DNA from: Chitinophagales bacterium
GTDB taxonomy: Bacteria > Bacteroidota > Bacteroidia > Chitinophagales > UBA2359
DNA: 64,000 nucleotides
Assembly (NCBI GenBank): GCA_020628375.1
Contig: JAHDFD010000006.1
Coordinates: 60,100-124,099, forward strand
Reading direction: 5' to 3'
Shown here: positions 1 to 9,317 of the stretch, in pieces
How the letters are laid out: each line of letters starts with the position of its first letter
Position numbering within the stretch: position 1 is the first letter of the stretch
Notes under the pieces: model-generated
Databases searched by the model: none
Told to the model about the DNA's origin: nothing
Seen by the model: only the letters and a program-made list of their open reading frames with translations
Program-made: the position numbers and the translations under genes

Positions 1-671
1 ATGTCGATGATACCGGCATTACCTTCAGCATCATATTTTGCTGATGGATTAGTTATTATATCTATCTTATCAATATCTGAGCTATTAACACTTTTAAGGA
101 AACTTGCCAAATCTGCTCCCTGAAGCGGCGAAGGTTTTCCGTTTATATAAATTCTAACACCGCTTTTCCCTGCTAAATAAACATTATCTTCATTATCGAC
201 AACAACCCCTGGAGCTTTTTGCAATAACTCCATTCCATTATTACCAGTTGCATTTAAACTACCATCTACATTAAAGGTAGTTTTATCAGGTTTAACTTCT
301 ACAATTGGTCTTTTACCAACTACAGTTACTCCTTCTAATTCAGTAGAGGTATTTTGTAATTTTATTTCACCAAAGGGTTTATTATCATTTTCTCCTAGAT
401 TGAAATTCTCTGACTGATACTCATCAAATCCGATGTATGAAATCTTTAGGTAATATTCAGCAGCAGCCAATTTTTCGATCTTAAAATTACCACTATCATC
501 TGTTACTGCACCTTTTGCCATTCGGTTGTCACTGGCTTTGTAAGCTACAACAGTGGCAAATGGAATAACTTCATTTTTATCGTCAAGTACCTTACCATTA
601 ACAGAGGCATTCTGAGCTAATATTGAAGAACAGGAAATTAAAAAAATAAGAAGAAAGGAAAAAAATCTCAT
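1..671 (-). CDS. Outer-membrane beta-barrel (TonB-receptor-like) protein, N-terminal part only
   Basis: The reading frame starts with ATG at 671 and runs off the left edge, so only about 223 N-terminal residues are present. It opens with a signal peptide (MRFFSFLLIFLISCSSILAQ). Next, at residues 22-105, comes a carboxypeptidase-regulatory-like beta-sandwich (VNGKVLDDKNEVIPFATV, then GNFKIEKL). A plug-like region follows, with GVTVVGKRPIVEVKPDKTT and LLQKAPGVVVDNEDNV and the start of INGKPSPLQG. This order is typical of the Bacteroidota outer-membrane beta-barrel family (PF14905-like), related to TonB-dependent receptors. The expected role is an outer-membrane barrel, but the substrate cannot be told. 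The barrel itself lies outside the window. Family is fairly sure, function is not. Confidence 0.85.
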   Translation of the reverse strand, partial: MRFFSFLLIFLISCSSILAQNASVNGKVLDDKNEVIPFATVVAYKASDNRMAKGAVTDDSGNFKIEKLAAAEYYLKISYIGFDEYQSENFNLGENDNKPFGEIKLQNTSTELEGVTVVGKRPIVEVKPDKTTFNVDGSLNATGNNGMELLQKAPGVVVDNEDNVYLAGKSGVRIYINGKPSPLQGADLASFLKSVNSSDIDKIDIITNPSAKYDAEGNAGIID

Positions 672-771
672 GTATGCAATTTTGATATGCAAAGTAACAC
701 CTAACTCAAAAAAAAGATTCAAAATTCTTGGTTAAAAAACTTTAATCTTATTTGTTGAAACAGATTTTAAA

Positions 772-1605
772 CTACAGAAGTTGCCATTTTTCTGAAAAGA
801 TCGCAGATTCACCAGATTGTAAAATATATTTTTGAGAAATTGCCTCTAATTCTAAATAATCTTTACAACAATAAATTTCACATTTACTATTTCTGTCAAA
901 ACTTGAATCATAATTTGCATCGAAGCCTTTAACAAATAGTTGATCTTTTAATAAGTACGAAAGTTTTCCTGTTGAATCGGGTGTACCAATTTTAAGGTGA
1001 TCATCTGACAAATTAGCATATACACTTATCTCGTTTTTTTCAAACACTATATTTCCAGAACTAAGATCAGTATATCCCCAAAGATTTATTTGTTTTGAAG
1101 CCTGAAGTCGATCTTTGTCGGCATAATTATTCTTCATTGGTATTTTTGCTAAACCACCAGCTTTCAGCATCGTAATTGTCCAACACGCGCAAGCTAATTC
1201 GTTTATAGTATTATTAAGTATTCCGTGCTGAATTAGTACTTCAGTTTTTGATAATTCAATTTTGATGGATTTAATGAAAGGTTGCTTTTTTCTACTTTGA
1301 GCAATTAAAGTCTGTGTTAACCCTTTTGTAATTTCTAAAGGGATTTCGTCTGATGAATAGGTGATTTCAAAAGTTTCTGGAGCAAGCCACAAACGATGAC
1401 CTCCATATAGTGTGTAAGTTTTATTTTCTGGGGTATTAAGCTTTAGCTCCGAGCAGTTGTATAAAATATTCTCTTTCTCAAATTCTTTAAATGAAAGAAT
1501 GAAAGGTCCACATTTTTTTGTGATAATTACCTCAATAAAAGAATTAGAAATGGACAAACATTCAAGCTCATTGAATAAAACGTCTTTGTAAATAAGTTTG
1601 TCCAT
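772..1605 (-). CDS. Galactose-mutarotase-like (DUF4380-type) protein
   Basis: This 277-residue protein has no signal peptide and no membrane segment. The motif GGHRLWLAPE at about residues 68-77 is the signature I associate with DUF4380-type proteins of the aldose-1-epimerase/galactose-mutarotase beta-sandwich superfamily. Other beta-rich segments such as IEVIITKKCGPFILSF fit that fold. A carbohydrate-binding or sugar-isomerising role is possible, but the catalytic His/Glu pair of true mutarotases cannot be assigned from sequence alone. The gene starts with ATG at 1605. It lies between the truncated receptor gene and a lipoprotein gene on the same strand, with an intergenic repeat (1636-1758) just upstream. 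Functional assignment is tentative. Confidence 0.6.
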   Translation of the reverse strand: MDKLIYKDVLFNELECLSISNSFIEVIITKKCGPFILSFKEFEKENILYNCSELKLNTPENKTYTLYGGHRLWLAPETFEITYSSDEIPLEITKGLTQTLIAQSRKKQPFIKSIKIELSKTEVLIQHGILNNTINELACACWTITMLKAGGLAKIPMKNNYADKDRLQASKQINLWGYTDLSSGNIVFEKNEISVYANLSDDHLKIGTPDSTGKLSYLLKDQLFVKGFDANYDSSFDRNSKCEIYCCKDYLELEAISQKYILQSGESAIFSEKWQLL

Positions 1606-1635
1606 TTCTTTAATAACTTTTAAGAATGTTAGTTA

Positions 1636-1758
1636 TAATGGGCCACTAACTTGTGGATACTTTAAAGAAATTCAGTTGGTCAAGAGACCAACTGAGGTAC
1701 AGACCTTTGTTGGTCTCCAGACCAACAATAAAATGTCCATAAGTTGATTGCGCATTAC
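1636..1758 (-). repeat. Intergenic nested-hairpin repeat, family R1, copy A (long form)
   Basis: On the minus strand this copy reads from a GTAATGCGCAA-like end to a GTGGCCCATTA-like end. It matches copies B (11932-12021) and C (32328-32418) at both ends. It carries two adjacent hairpins, TTGGTC/GACCAA and AGTTGGTC/GACCAACT, where copies B and C have one. The ends form an imperfect inverted repeat (TTATGGAC against TTGTGGATAC). It begins two bases after the stop codon of the upstream lipoprotein gene, so it may also act as a transcript end. No coding capacity is visible. Confidence 0.8.
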
Positions 1759-1760
1759 AG

Positions 1761-2405
1761 TTAGTCATTAGCAGCATCTACATCATAGAAAGGAATATTA
1801 TTGAAAACTCCATTTTCGCATGCGATTACTGTTTCAATTGCTCCAGTTTCTTCATTTTGAGCTTCAATTCCAAAATTAAAGTTACCTGAAATAGTTTGAT
1901 CATCGGCATTATATGCTGAAATTGTAACCGTACTATTATCTGTATAATCACCAAAGGCAATAAAGAATAGAATTTCTTCAGGCAAGCCTGTATGATAAGC
2001 AACTGCAATTGCTTCCAAGTTGGTACCTGGATTTTCAAAACCGTTAGAAATTTGATACGAGCCTGTTGTTATACCATTTTCTAAGACAATACCAATACTA
2101 ACTGTAGCTGTATCGGTTCCCTCAATGATCTTTGTTCCACTGATAGCCAATGTATCACCTTCCAAAGTATAAAAGGCTGCCTTTAGATTAACATCATCAA
2201 CTAACAACTCTTCATCAACATCATCGATCGAAACATTTACAGAAGATCCCAGAGTTGAAGGAATTTGGTCATCAACTACGATTGTAAAAGACATACTTCC
2301 AGATTCTTCACTTGATCCGCCACTGTCGTCGTCTTTATTGCATGATGAGAGTAAAAATAAGGCAAGAACTGCCGTACATAATGAAAATAAATAGCACTTG
2401 TTCAT
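1761..2405 (-). CDS. Secreted lipoprotein of unknown function
   Basis: I chose the ATG at 2405, which gives 214 residues, because it yields a clean lipoprotein signal. The signal is MNKCYLFSLC followed by a hydrophobic run ending in the lipobox LSSC, with the lipidated cysteine at residue 22. A further in-frame ATG at 2429 would add eight residues. After the cysteine comes an acidic and serine/glycine-rich linker (NKDDDSGGSSEESGS), usual for Bacteroidota surface or periplasmic lipoproteins. The rest looks beta-rich, with VSIDDVDEELLVDDV and FNFGIEAQNEETGAIE. No known domain was recognised. It stands alone, with its own 3' repeat, between recQ and the mutarotase-like gene. Confidence 0.75.
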   Translation of the reverse strand: MNKCYLFSLCTAVLALFLLSSCNKDDDSGGSSEESGSMSFTIVVDDQIPSTLGSSVNVSIDDVDEELLVDDVNLKAAFYTLEGDTLAISGTKIIEGTDTATVSIGIVLENGITTGSYQISNGFENPGTNLEAIAVAYHTGLPEEILFFIAFGDYTDNSTVTISAYNADDQTISGNFNFGIEAQNEETGAIETVIACENGVFNNIPFYDVDAAND

Positions 2406-2450
2406 AATGATAATTTTATAATTTAACACGCTAAGATATTATTAAAAAAA

Positions 2451-4355
2451 TCATATATATTGAATAATTCTATTATTATCTATCGTTAAAACATTCCTAT
2501 CGATCAATAATCTTATTGTTTCTGTTAATCTATCTTTTGGATACTTTTTTAATGAGTTGACGATCAGGTCTATAGACATGCCTCCTTCACTTAGTAATTC
2601 TTTAATTTCATTTTCAAGATTTGAAGAAATTTCTTCATATTTTTTTTCATTCCTTCCCAAACATACGTCACAAAATCCACATTTCTGATCTGTTTCTTCA
2701 CCAAAGTAGGCTAATAACTGCTGACTTCTACAAATATGTTTTTCTTCTGCATAATTAATTATGGCATTCACATTTTCTGTCTGAATCTTTTTCCTGAATT
2801 CTAGTCTTGAATTATTGAAACCGATATTATCCGGTGCTAATCTTTCTGTGATAAAAGTAAGCATGGGTTGATCGTGTTGCGGCAGGTAATTGATCAGTTT
2901 ATTTTTATGTAACAAATTCAATTGTGCTTTGAGATCGGTAACATTTACTTGCACCTGAGAAGCTAGTAACTTTTCCCGTATAATTACAAAATCAGTCATA
3001 ATTCCCTCTAAAGTTCGGAGCATTGTTTTAATCAGTTTATTAAACTGTTGATTTTTTACCTGAAACTCGTAAAGCGCCTCTCTGCTTTGAATAATCTTAA
3101 TTTTAGAAGGTTCGTAATAACTATCACTCAAATGAATTAGTTCCTCATTCTGAAGAATATTTAATGCATTGAATAGGTGAATTGGTTTGAAATTATAATT
3201 TCGTGCATGTTCAGTAATAAAAAAAGGAAAACTATGCCCTTTCCCCGACCCTATTGCCAGATTGAAGTGGTTTCCCAAGCTGTTATAAACGCGTTTAAGT
3301 TCACTTTCTACCGGAAAAGCATTTCGAAGATTAAGTGCCAATCGTCGGCTATCTTTTTTTTGAAAGAGTAAGGTTGCATAAGCTTTATTTCCATCTCTAC
3401 CTGCTCTTCCGGCTTCCTGAAAGTATGCTTCCAAGCTATCAGGTAAAGCAATATGAACTACAATTCTAACATCGGGTTTATCTATTCCCATTCCGAAGGC
3501 ATTTGTACATACAATTACCCTCGTTTTCCCTTTCATCCAGTTTTCTTGTTTTTTGTCTCTAACAGAAGGGGACAATCCTGCGTGATAAATATCTGTTATT
3601 ATACCATGTTTATTCAAATGTTTGGCAATCTCTATCGTCTTTTTCCTGCTTCTTACATAAACTAGTCCTGTACCTTTCACCTTATCGAAAATTTCAATAA
3701 GTTTTTCCAATTTATTTTCTTCATATAGTACTGAATAGGATAAGTTTTCTCTTTTAAAACTCTTTTGGAATTTATTAACCTGATCGAGTTCGAGCTTTTC
3801 AACAATATCTTCTTTAACCCTATTAGTCGCTGTTGCTGTCAAAGCAATAAAAGGAACATTGTCGAGCACTTTTTTCATTTCCTTAATCTCGAGGTAAGCA
3901 GGACGAAAATCATAGCCCCATTGTGAAACACAGTGTGCTTCATCTATAGCAACCAGATTTACCTTCATTTGTAATAATCTGATTTTAAACAGATCTGTTT
4001 TAAGTCTTTCAGGAGAAACGTATAAGAATTTCAAATAATTATTCTGAGCATTATCAAGAATTCGCTCCATTTCTCTGTAATGCTGCCCCGAGTAAAGAGC
4101 ATCGGCATTTATTCCTTTATTCCTGAGGTTTTGAACCTGATCTTTCATTAAGGCAATCAAAGGAGAAACGACTAAACAAATTCCACTTTCATAACATAAA
4201 CCAGGCACCTGATAGCATATAGACTTACCACCACCAGTAGGTAATAGTGCAAGTGTATCTTTTCCGCTAAGCACAGAATTTATAATTTCTAATTGTAGTG
4301 GTCGAAAGGTATTATACCCCCAATATTTTTTTAATATTTGCTGCGGATTTATCAA
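2451..4355 (-). CDS. recQ: ATP-dependent DNA helicase RecQ
   Basis: This superfamily 2 3'-5' DNA helicase unwinds recombination and replication-fork intermediates. Visible landmarks are the Q-motif-like region FRPLQLEII (residues 18-26), Walker A LLPTGGGKS (K44), the DEAH box (138-141) followed by CVSQWGYDFRP, motif VYVRSRK, and motif VI with QEAGRAGRDG. The RecQ zinc-binding region has cysteines in CRSQQLLAYFG and CGFCDVC near residue 550. At 634 residues it ends in a winged-helix-like region. I see no HRDC domain, so it is a short RecQ. The start is TTG at 4355, because an in-frame stop lies three codons upstream and no ATG occurs near the conserved ILKKYWGY start. It is divergent from the adhesin at 4484. 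Confidence 0.95.
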   Translation of the reverse strand: MINPQQILKKYWGYNTFRPLQLEIINSVLSGKDTLALLPTGGGKSICYQVPGLCYESGICLVVSPLIALMKDQVQNLRNKGINADALYSGQHYREMERILDNAQNNYLKFLYVSPERLKTDLFKIRLLQMKVNLVAIDEAHCVSQWGYDFRPAYLEIKEMKKVLDNVPFIALTATATNRVKEDIVEKLELDQVNKFQKSFKRENLSYSVLYEENKLEKLIEIFDKVKGTGLVYVRSRKKTIEIAKHLNKHGIITDIYHAGLSPSVRDKKQENWMKGKTRVIVCTNAFGMGIDKPDVRIVVHIALPDSLEAYFQEAGRAGRDGNKAYATLLFQKKDSRRLALNLRNAFPVESELKRVYNSLGNHFNLAIGSGKGHSFPFFITEHARNYNFKPIHLFNALNILQNEELIHLSDSYYEPSKIKIIQSREALYEFQVKNQQFNKLIKTMLRTLEGIMTDFVIIREKLLASQVQVNVTDLKAQLNLLHKNKLINYLPQHDQPMLTFITERLAPDNIGFNNSRLEFRKKIQTENVNAIINYAEEKHICRSQQLLAYFGEETDQKCGFCDVCLGRNEKKYEEISSNLENEIKELLSEGGMSIDLIVNSLKKYPKDRLTETIRLLIDRNVLTIDNNRIIQYI

Positions 4356-4483
4356 AATTGTGGCTCAATTATCAAAGTGATTTATATATTTCATTCAGAA
4401 ATGTAAATTTAATTCCTTTATCTGCTTATTTATCAAAAATTATTAGTTAGTTTGGTAGTTGATTTTTAATAAAATTCATTTCC

Positions 4484-7003
4484 ATGAATAAGAAATTTAT
4501 TTACACGTTAATTCTACTTACATTTATTTTTAGTTCAAATACACTTACTGCCCAGCTTGAGGTTGCTCCGAATAGTTCGGCTGAAGAAATTATTCAAACC
4601 TTGTTGGGTGATGGTGTTGAAGTTACAGGAGTTAATCTGAATTGCCCTGAGGGAGCTTCTGGACTTTTCGATGCGGAATTCACTAATTTAGATCTTGGAA
4701 GTGGTGTTCTTTTAACTTCGGGAAGTGTTGATAACGCCGTTGGCCCCAATGAAACTTCAGGTGCAGGAACTTCAAATAATACAAATGGAGACACTGACTT
4801 AGATGATCTAATACCCGGATTTACGACAAATGATGCTTGTGTCTTGGAAATATCTTTCATTCCTTACGGCGACACTTTAAGTTTTAATTATGTTTTTGGT
4901 TCAGAAGAGTATGCTGGTTTCGTCTGTTCAACATTTAATGATGTTTTCGGATTCTTTATTTCGGGAGGACCTGAATATCCAGAGCCAACTAATATTGCAT
5001 TAGTTCCGGATTCAGATTTACCTGTATCTATTAATAATGTGAATATAGGAATACCTGATGGTGCTACTGAACCTTGTAATTTAGATAATACAGAATATTA
5101 TGTAGATAATGGTTCAGGTATTGTAACGCTACCAAACAGTACTATACAATATGATGGATTTACGGTTGTGTTACCAGCAGTTGCTGCTGTTACAGCATGT
5201 GAAGAATATACTATTAAGCTTGCGGTTGCAGATGCCGGCGATACAGTTTTAGATTCAGGTGTATTTATAGAAGCTGGTAGTTTTAGTGTAAATTCATTTT
5301 TTGTTGAAGCAACCACTACTTTAACATCTATTGAAGGATTTGATTACACTATTGAAGAATGTGTTGATGGAATTATTACTTTCAGCAGAAACTTTGTAAA
5401 TAATTCACCTGTTACCATAGATTTTGAGTTAGGTGGTACAGCCGAAAATGGTATTGATTATGAATTTATTGATAGTTTCATAACCATTCCTCCAAATGAG
5501 GAATCGATCGATTTAGTAATAGAAACAATTGATGATGGAATAGATGAAGAAGACGAAATTGTGACTATCTCTATTTCAAACGAGTTGGGTTGTGATACCG
5601 TTTTAGTACAGGAAGTTGTACTATCTATTGTTGATCCGGAGGAATTATCTACTTCAGGTGATGTTGAGATTTTATTCGGTCAATCAACTCAATTGAACGC
5701 AGATGGCGGAGGGCTTAGTTATTTCTGGTCGCCCGCTGAAAGTTTAGATGATTTCACATCGGCAACTCCAGTTGCATCACCACTTGAAACAACAACTTAT
5801 ACTGTTACTTCAGTATTAGGTGATTGTTTTTATCAGGAAGAATTAACTGTTACTGTACTTCCTTTTGAATGCGACTCTGATGCCGGAAGTTTTATAAATA
5901 CCGAACAAATTATGGTTTGTAGTGGTGGATCATTCAGTATAGATGTATCTGATTATATGACTGCAGAAGTGGATACATTCGACTCAGCTATAATGATCCA
6001 TACTATTGGAGATGATACGATTGGTGAAGTTTTGGCGATTTCGACCGATGATAGTCCTACATTCGACCTATCTGAGATTGAAGGAATTACACCTAATACA
6101 ATTTACTATGTTTCCAGAGTAATTGATCTTCAGGATGATGGTAATGTAGATCCGTTTGGAGTTTGTGTAGATGTGGCGATCGGTCCGGAACTAGTGATGA
6201 TTGCTCCGATAACGATCGATACAGATTTTGACTGTGATAATAATACAGGAACTTTCATTCTTACTTTTTCAATTAATGGAGGGCTTCCTTCATTCGATGG
6301 TTCTAATTACACCCTAAGTGGAGATGCAAATGCTAGTTTAATAGCTGGTGGAAGTGTTACGCTACCTTATATTACCAACTCTTCTGCTTTCTTGAATGTT
6401 GCCGATGACTTAGGCTGTTCTAACAGTTATAGTGGTGGGCCGTTTGAATGTATTAAATCAACTGCAATTGAATTAATCAGTTTCAGGGGTGTAGAGCACG
6501 AAAATGGTAACTTACTTTTATGGCAAACAGCATCAGAAGTGAATACTAATGAATTTATTTTAGAAAGATCTGTAAATGGAGTTGACTTTTCTTCAATTAC
6601 AAGCGTTACTCCTAAAGGGAATGCAAGCTTTGGAGCGACTTATGAATACTTGGATGCTAACATTGAAAGCTCATTCTACTACAGATTAGTAGATATTGAT
6701 ATTGATGGTAAAAGAAATGTTTCTGAAATCATTTTCATACAAAGATTAAATACAAATAGTACAAATATATATCCTAACCCAGTTGAAAATGAATTGAATA
6801 TTTCGACACAATTAAACGTAGATCAATTAATTGATGTAGAAATCTTTGATTTATCAGGAAGGCTGATCAAGCAATTTAATCTTGAAGGTTTATCTGGTGA
6901 GAACACTTTCTTAATCAATACTCAGGATTTGGTGAGTGGCATTTACTTTATAGAAATTTCAAGCTTAGAAAGTTCAACTTCATTCAAATTGGTAAAAGAG
7001 TAA
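4484..7003 (+). CDS. Choice-of-anchor L domain adhesin with T9SS type A sorting signal
   Basis: This is a secreted 839-residue protein. The signal peptide ends near residue 24 (NTLTAQ). Residues 25-290 match the choice-of-anchor L domain: GSGVLLTSGSVDNAVGPN, then a region with FNYVFGSEEYAGFVCSTFND. A Calx-beta-like segment (about 290-395) contains GTAENGIDYEF and a run of Asp/Glu that may bind calcium. An Ig/PKD-like segment with YFWSPAESLDDF follows. The last 80 residues are a T9SS type A sorting domain (NIYPNPVENELNIS, IFDLSGRLIKQF, SGIYFIEI). The product should be exported by T9SS and anchored on the cell surface. A strong hairpin terminator follows at 7028-7070. The ligand is unknown. Confidence 0.9.
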   Translation: MNKKFIYTLILLTFIFSSNTLTAQLEVAPNSSAEEIIQTLLGDGVEVTGVNLNCPEGASGLFDAEFTNLDLGSGVLLTSGSVDNAVGPNETSGAGTSNNTNGDTDLDDLIPGFTTNDACVLEISFIPYGDTLSFNYVFGSEEYAGFVCSTFNDVFGFFISGGPEYPEPTNIALVPDSDLPVSINNVNIGIPDGATEPCNLDNTEYYVDNGSGIVTLPNSTIQYDGFTVVLPAVAAVTACEEYTIKLAVADAGDTVLDSGVFIEAGSFSVNSFFVEATTTLTSIEGFDYTIEECVDGIITFSRNFVNNSPVTIDFELGGTAENGIDYEFIDSFITIPPNEESIDLVIETIDDGIDEEDEIVTISISNELGCDTVLVQEVVLSIVDPEELSTSGDVEILFGQSTQLNADGGGLSYFWSPAESLDDFTSATPVASPLETTTYTVTSVLGDCFYQEELTVTVLPFECDSDAGSFINTEQIMVCSGGSFSIDVSDYMTAEVDTFDSAIMIHTIGDDTIGEVLAISTDDSPTFDLSEIEGITPNTIYYVSRVIDLQDDGNVDPFGVCVDVAIGPELVMIAPITIDTDFDCDNNTGTFILTFSINGGLPSFDGSNYTLSGDANASLIAGGSVTLPYITNSSAFLNVADDLGCSNSYSGGPFECIKSTAIELISFRGVEHENGNLLLWQTASEVNTNEFILERSVNGVDFSSITSVTPKGNASFGATYEYLDANIESSFYYRLVDIDIDGKRNVSEIIFIQRLNTNSTNIYPNPVENELNISTQLNVDQLIDVEIFDLSGRLIKQFNLEGLSGENTFLINTQDLVSGIYFIEISSLESSTSFKLVKE

Positions 7004-7027
7004 TTACTCTTACTATAAAATGAATAA

Positions 7028-7070
7028 TTAAAAGCCCCATGCTAGTCACTTACTAGCATGGGGCTTTTAA
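7028..7070 (+). terminator. Perfect-hairpin terminator after the choice-of-anchor L gene
   Basis: An 18-base-pair perfect inverted repeat has arms at 7028-7045 and 7053-7070 and a 7-base loop. The core is AGCCCCATGCTAG pairing with CTAGCATGGGGCT. The distal arm ends in TTTTAA. It lies 25 bases after the stop at 7003 and reads as an intrinsic terminator for that gene. Confidence 0.85.
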
Positions 7071-7240
7071 TTGAGCTAAGTTGTGATAAATCACAATGGT
7101 CTGTGTAGTCTGTCGACTATTAATACAATTTGAATTAATTATTTCCCTATTTTTAATCTTTATCAAATCTATAGTATTCTTTTTCTATTAAATTTGATTT
7201 GTTTACTCTCATATTATTAATATGATTTAAAATAGTTCAG

Positions 7241-8515
7241 ATGCAAGCCTATGCCAATGCTTTATTGATTGCAATTCCATTCTTTACTATACTCATTTTT
7301 ATAGAAATGATCTATGATTATCTTAAAAATGGAGAATTAACCAAGTTCAACAGCTTTGATACAATTTCGAGTTTGAGCTCAGGCATAACCAATCTAATAA
7401 AAGATTCATTAGGCCTTATCATAATCATTATTTCCTATCCCTTTTTGCTAAAGAATCTGGCACTAACAAACATCGAAAGTAGTTGGTTAGTGTATTTACT
7501 TGCGTTTATTTGTCTCGATTTTGCCAGCTACTGGAATCATAGATTAGCTCATACTTATAATTACTTTTGGAACAGGCATGTAGTCCACCACAGCAGCGAA
7601 GAATTTAATTTACCTTGTGCTTTAAGACAATCAATTTCTGAATTTTTCGCACTTACAACTATATTTCTTATACCAGCCGCTTTCTTAGGAATACCACATG
7701 AGATTATTGTAGTGATCGCCCCTTTACATTTATTCATGCAGTTTTGGTACCATACTCAGTTTATTCCAAAACTAGGCTTTTTAGAATACATATTTGTTAC
7801 ACCTTCGCAACATCGCGTTCACCACGCAATAAATCCAGAATACCTGGATAAGAATATGGCTGCGATTTTCTGTATTTGGGATAGGATGTTTGGAACTTTT
7901 CAGGAAGAGTTAGAAGATGTCCCACCAGTTTATGGAATAACCCGTCCTGCAAGAACCTGGAATCCTGTGAAAATCAATTTTCAGCATTTATGGTTATTAG
8001 TTAAAGATGCCTGGAGAACAAATAACTGGCTTTATAAATTAACTATTTGGTTCAAGCCATTGGGCTGGCGACCACCGGATGTAATTGAAAAGTTTCCAAT
8101 AAATAAAATTGAAAATAGTAATACCTACGAAAAATATGACACCAATCCATCTTCCTTGTTAACAATATGGTCATGGATGCAATATGCCATTATTAACTTA
8201 ATGTTGATGCACATGCTTTATCAATTTACAGATATTGGTAGCCTGGTTCCTCTTTATTGCCTTATTATTTTCGTCAGTATTTATGGCTTTACTTCTTTAA
8301 TGGATAAAGATTGGTTGGCCTACCCTATCGAGTTATTACGTAGTTCTTTAGCTTGCGCATTTATTATTTATACAGGTGGATGGTTTGGGATCGAAAAATT
8401 AATTCCTTATGCAGATATGCTTGTCTTTATATATTTCCTACTTACTGCTATAGGTACTCTGTACTTCTATTTTGAAATAAAATCAGAAAAGCAAGCCTTC
8501 GAAATTGCACAATAG
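7241..8515 (+). CDS. Sterol desaturase/fatty-acid hydroxylase family membrane protein
   Basis: This 424-residue integral membrane protein has the di-iron histidine boxes of the fatty-acid hydroxylase superfamily: HRLAH, RHVVHHSS and QHRVHHAIN, with the tryptophan-rich spacing usual for the family. Such enzymes use a non-haem di-iron centre and O2 to hydroxylate or desaturate lipid chains or sterol-like molecules. N-terminal helices precede the His boxes. The C-terminal third (from about residue 295) adds several hydrophobic helices (IWSWMQYAIINLMLMHMLY, LLRSSLACAFIIYTGGWF), making the protein longer than the catalytic core alone. It appears monocistronic, and the substrate cannot be deduced. 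Confidence 0.88.
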   Translation: MQAYANALLIAIPFFTILIFIEMIYDYLKNGELTKFNSFDTISSLSSGITNLIKDSLGLIIIIISYPFLLKNLALTNIESSWLVYLLAFICLDFASYWNHRLAHTYNYFWNRHVVHHSSEEFNLPCALRQSISEFFALTTIFLIPAAFLGIPHEIIVVIAPLHLFMQFWYHTQFIPKLGFLEYIFVTPSQHRVHHAINPEYLDKNMAAIFCIWDRMFGTFQEELEDVPPVYGITRPARTWNPVKINFQHLWLLVKDAWRTNNWLYKLTIWFKPLGWRPPDVIEKFPINKIENSNTYEKYDTNPSSLLTIWSWMQYAIINLMLMHMLYQFTDIGSLVPLYCLIIFVSIYGFTSLMDKDWLAYPIELLRSSLACAFIIYTGGWFGIEKLIPYADMLVFIYFLLTAIGTLYFYFEIKSEKQAFEIAQ

Positions 8516-8576
8516 AACGAATTTCACCTAAAATTCAACAAATTTCAATTTAGAATTTAATTAGAATAATTATAGG

Positions 8577-8606
8577 TTGTTATAAGTATCAATACACCTA
8601 CCTTTA
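8577..8606 (+). promoter_or_regulatory. Predicted Bacteroidota-type promoter for the zinc-ribbon gene at 8633
   Basis: TTG at 8577-8579, a 19-base spacer, and TACCTTTA at 8599-8606 fit the Bacteroidota primary sigma consensus (TTG, about 19 bases, TAnnTTTG) except for the last base. The start codon is 27 bases downstream. Prediction from pattern only. Confidence 0.5.
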
Positions 8607-8632
8607 ACTATCCTAATTAAAATATATACTAA

Positions 8633-9208
8633 ATGGCTGATTTTTTACCATTAGAAATAGCGATCTTAAAAAGTAAAGGCGCAAGCGATGAAATTCTAGA
8701 AAAATTCAAAGAGCTCGGTATTAGCTCGAAGGAAAGCTTCAAAATTGTTGGTGACGCTCAAACCCTATCTGATATTACCGGACTAACCGTTACAAATGCA
8801 ATTGCTATCATGGAGTGGGCTGGAATCAAAAGCGAAGATCCTCAATGTTCTGATTCAAAATTAAATTCAGGCGGAAACCAACAACCTATTGTTATCGAAG
8901 ATGCATCAGTTATCAGATGTACGCATTGTGATCATAAACAACCTCACGATTATAAGACTGGTGATCTTTGTCCTAACTGTGGCAAACAAGCACAAACATT
9001 AGCCACTTGTTATTGGTGTTATACTTCAGGCACAGGTAAATTTTGTAAAAGCTGTGGCGCTGAGTTCGTTAAAAACATAGAGTATGAAATAGCTGTGCTA
9101 CTTAAGCGTGAAGGTGTTTCAAAAAGAGAAATTGCCAAAGAATTAGCAGCGATGGACGAATCTGAAAAAGAAAGTCGCTTAACACAGTTAAGAACAGGAC
9201 GTTACTAA
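8633..9208 (+). CDS. Double zinc-ribbon protein of unknown function (paralogue of the next gene)
   Basis: This protein has 191 residues. Residues 1-65 are helical and resemble a small helix-hairpin or SAM-like domain. Residues 96-141 form two zinc ribbons with cysteines at 96, 99, 113, 116 and at 126, 129, 138, 141 (CTHC, CPNC, CYWC, CKSC). The tail (EIAVLLKREGVSKREIAKE, then AAMDESEKE) resembles a short helix-turn-helix. The same ribbon pair and tail occur in the 699-residue product of the next gene, so the two are paralogous in this part. No catalytic motif is visible, and the role is unknown. A hairpin separates the two genes. Confidence 0.75.
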   Translation: MADFLPLEIAILKSKGASDEILEKFKELGISSKESFKIVGDAQTLSDITGLTVTNAIAIMEWAGIKSEDPQCSDSKLNSGGNQQPIVIEDASVIRCTHCDHKQPHDYKTGDLCPNCGKQAQTLATCYWCYTSGTGKFCKSCGAEFVKNIEYEIAVLLKREGVSKREIAKELAAMDESEKESRLTQLRTGRY

Positions 9209-9248
9209 GGAATAGTAAATACAATCCATTTTTATTTAATTTGAAAAT

Positions 9249-9288
9249 CAAATTGTCAGGTAAATACGTCTATTTACTTGACAATTTG
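9249..9288 (+). terminator. Long hairpin between the two zinc-ribbon genes
   Basis: An 18-base-pair stem (arms 9249-9266 and 9271-9288, loop CGTC) has a single mismatch that would be a G-U pair in RNA. It sits 40 bases after one gene and 30 bases before the next. No T-run follows, so it may be an attenuator or a transcript-processing or stabilising hairpin rather than a full terminator. Confidence 0.55.
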
Positions 9289-9317
9289 GTGCTATTAATA
9301 CTTTAAAATTTATTTCA

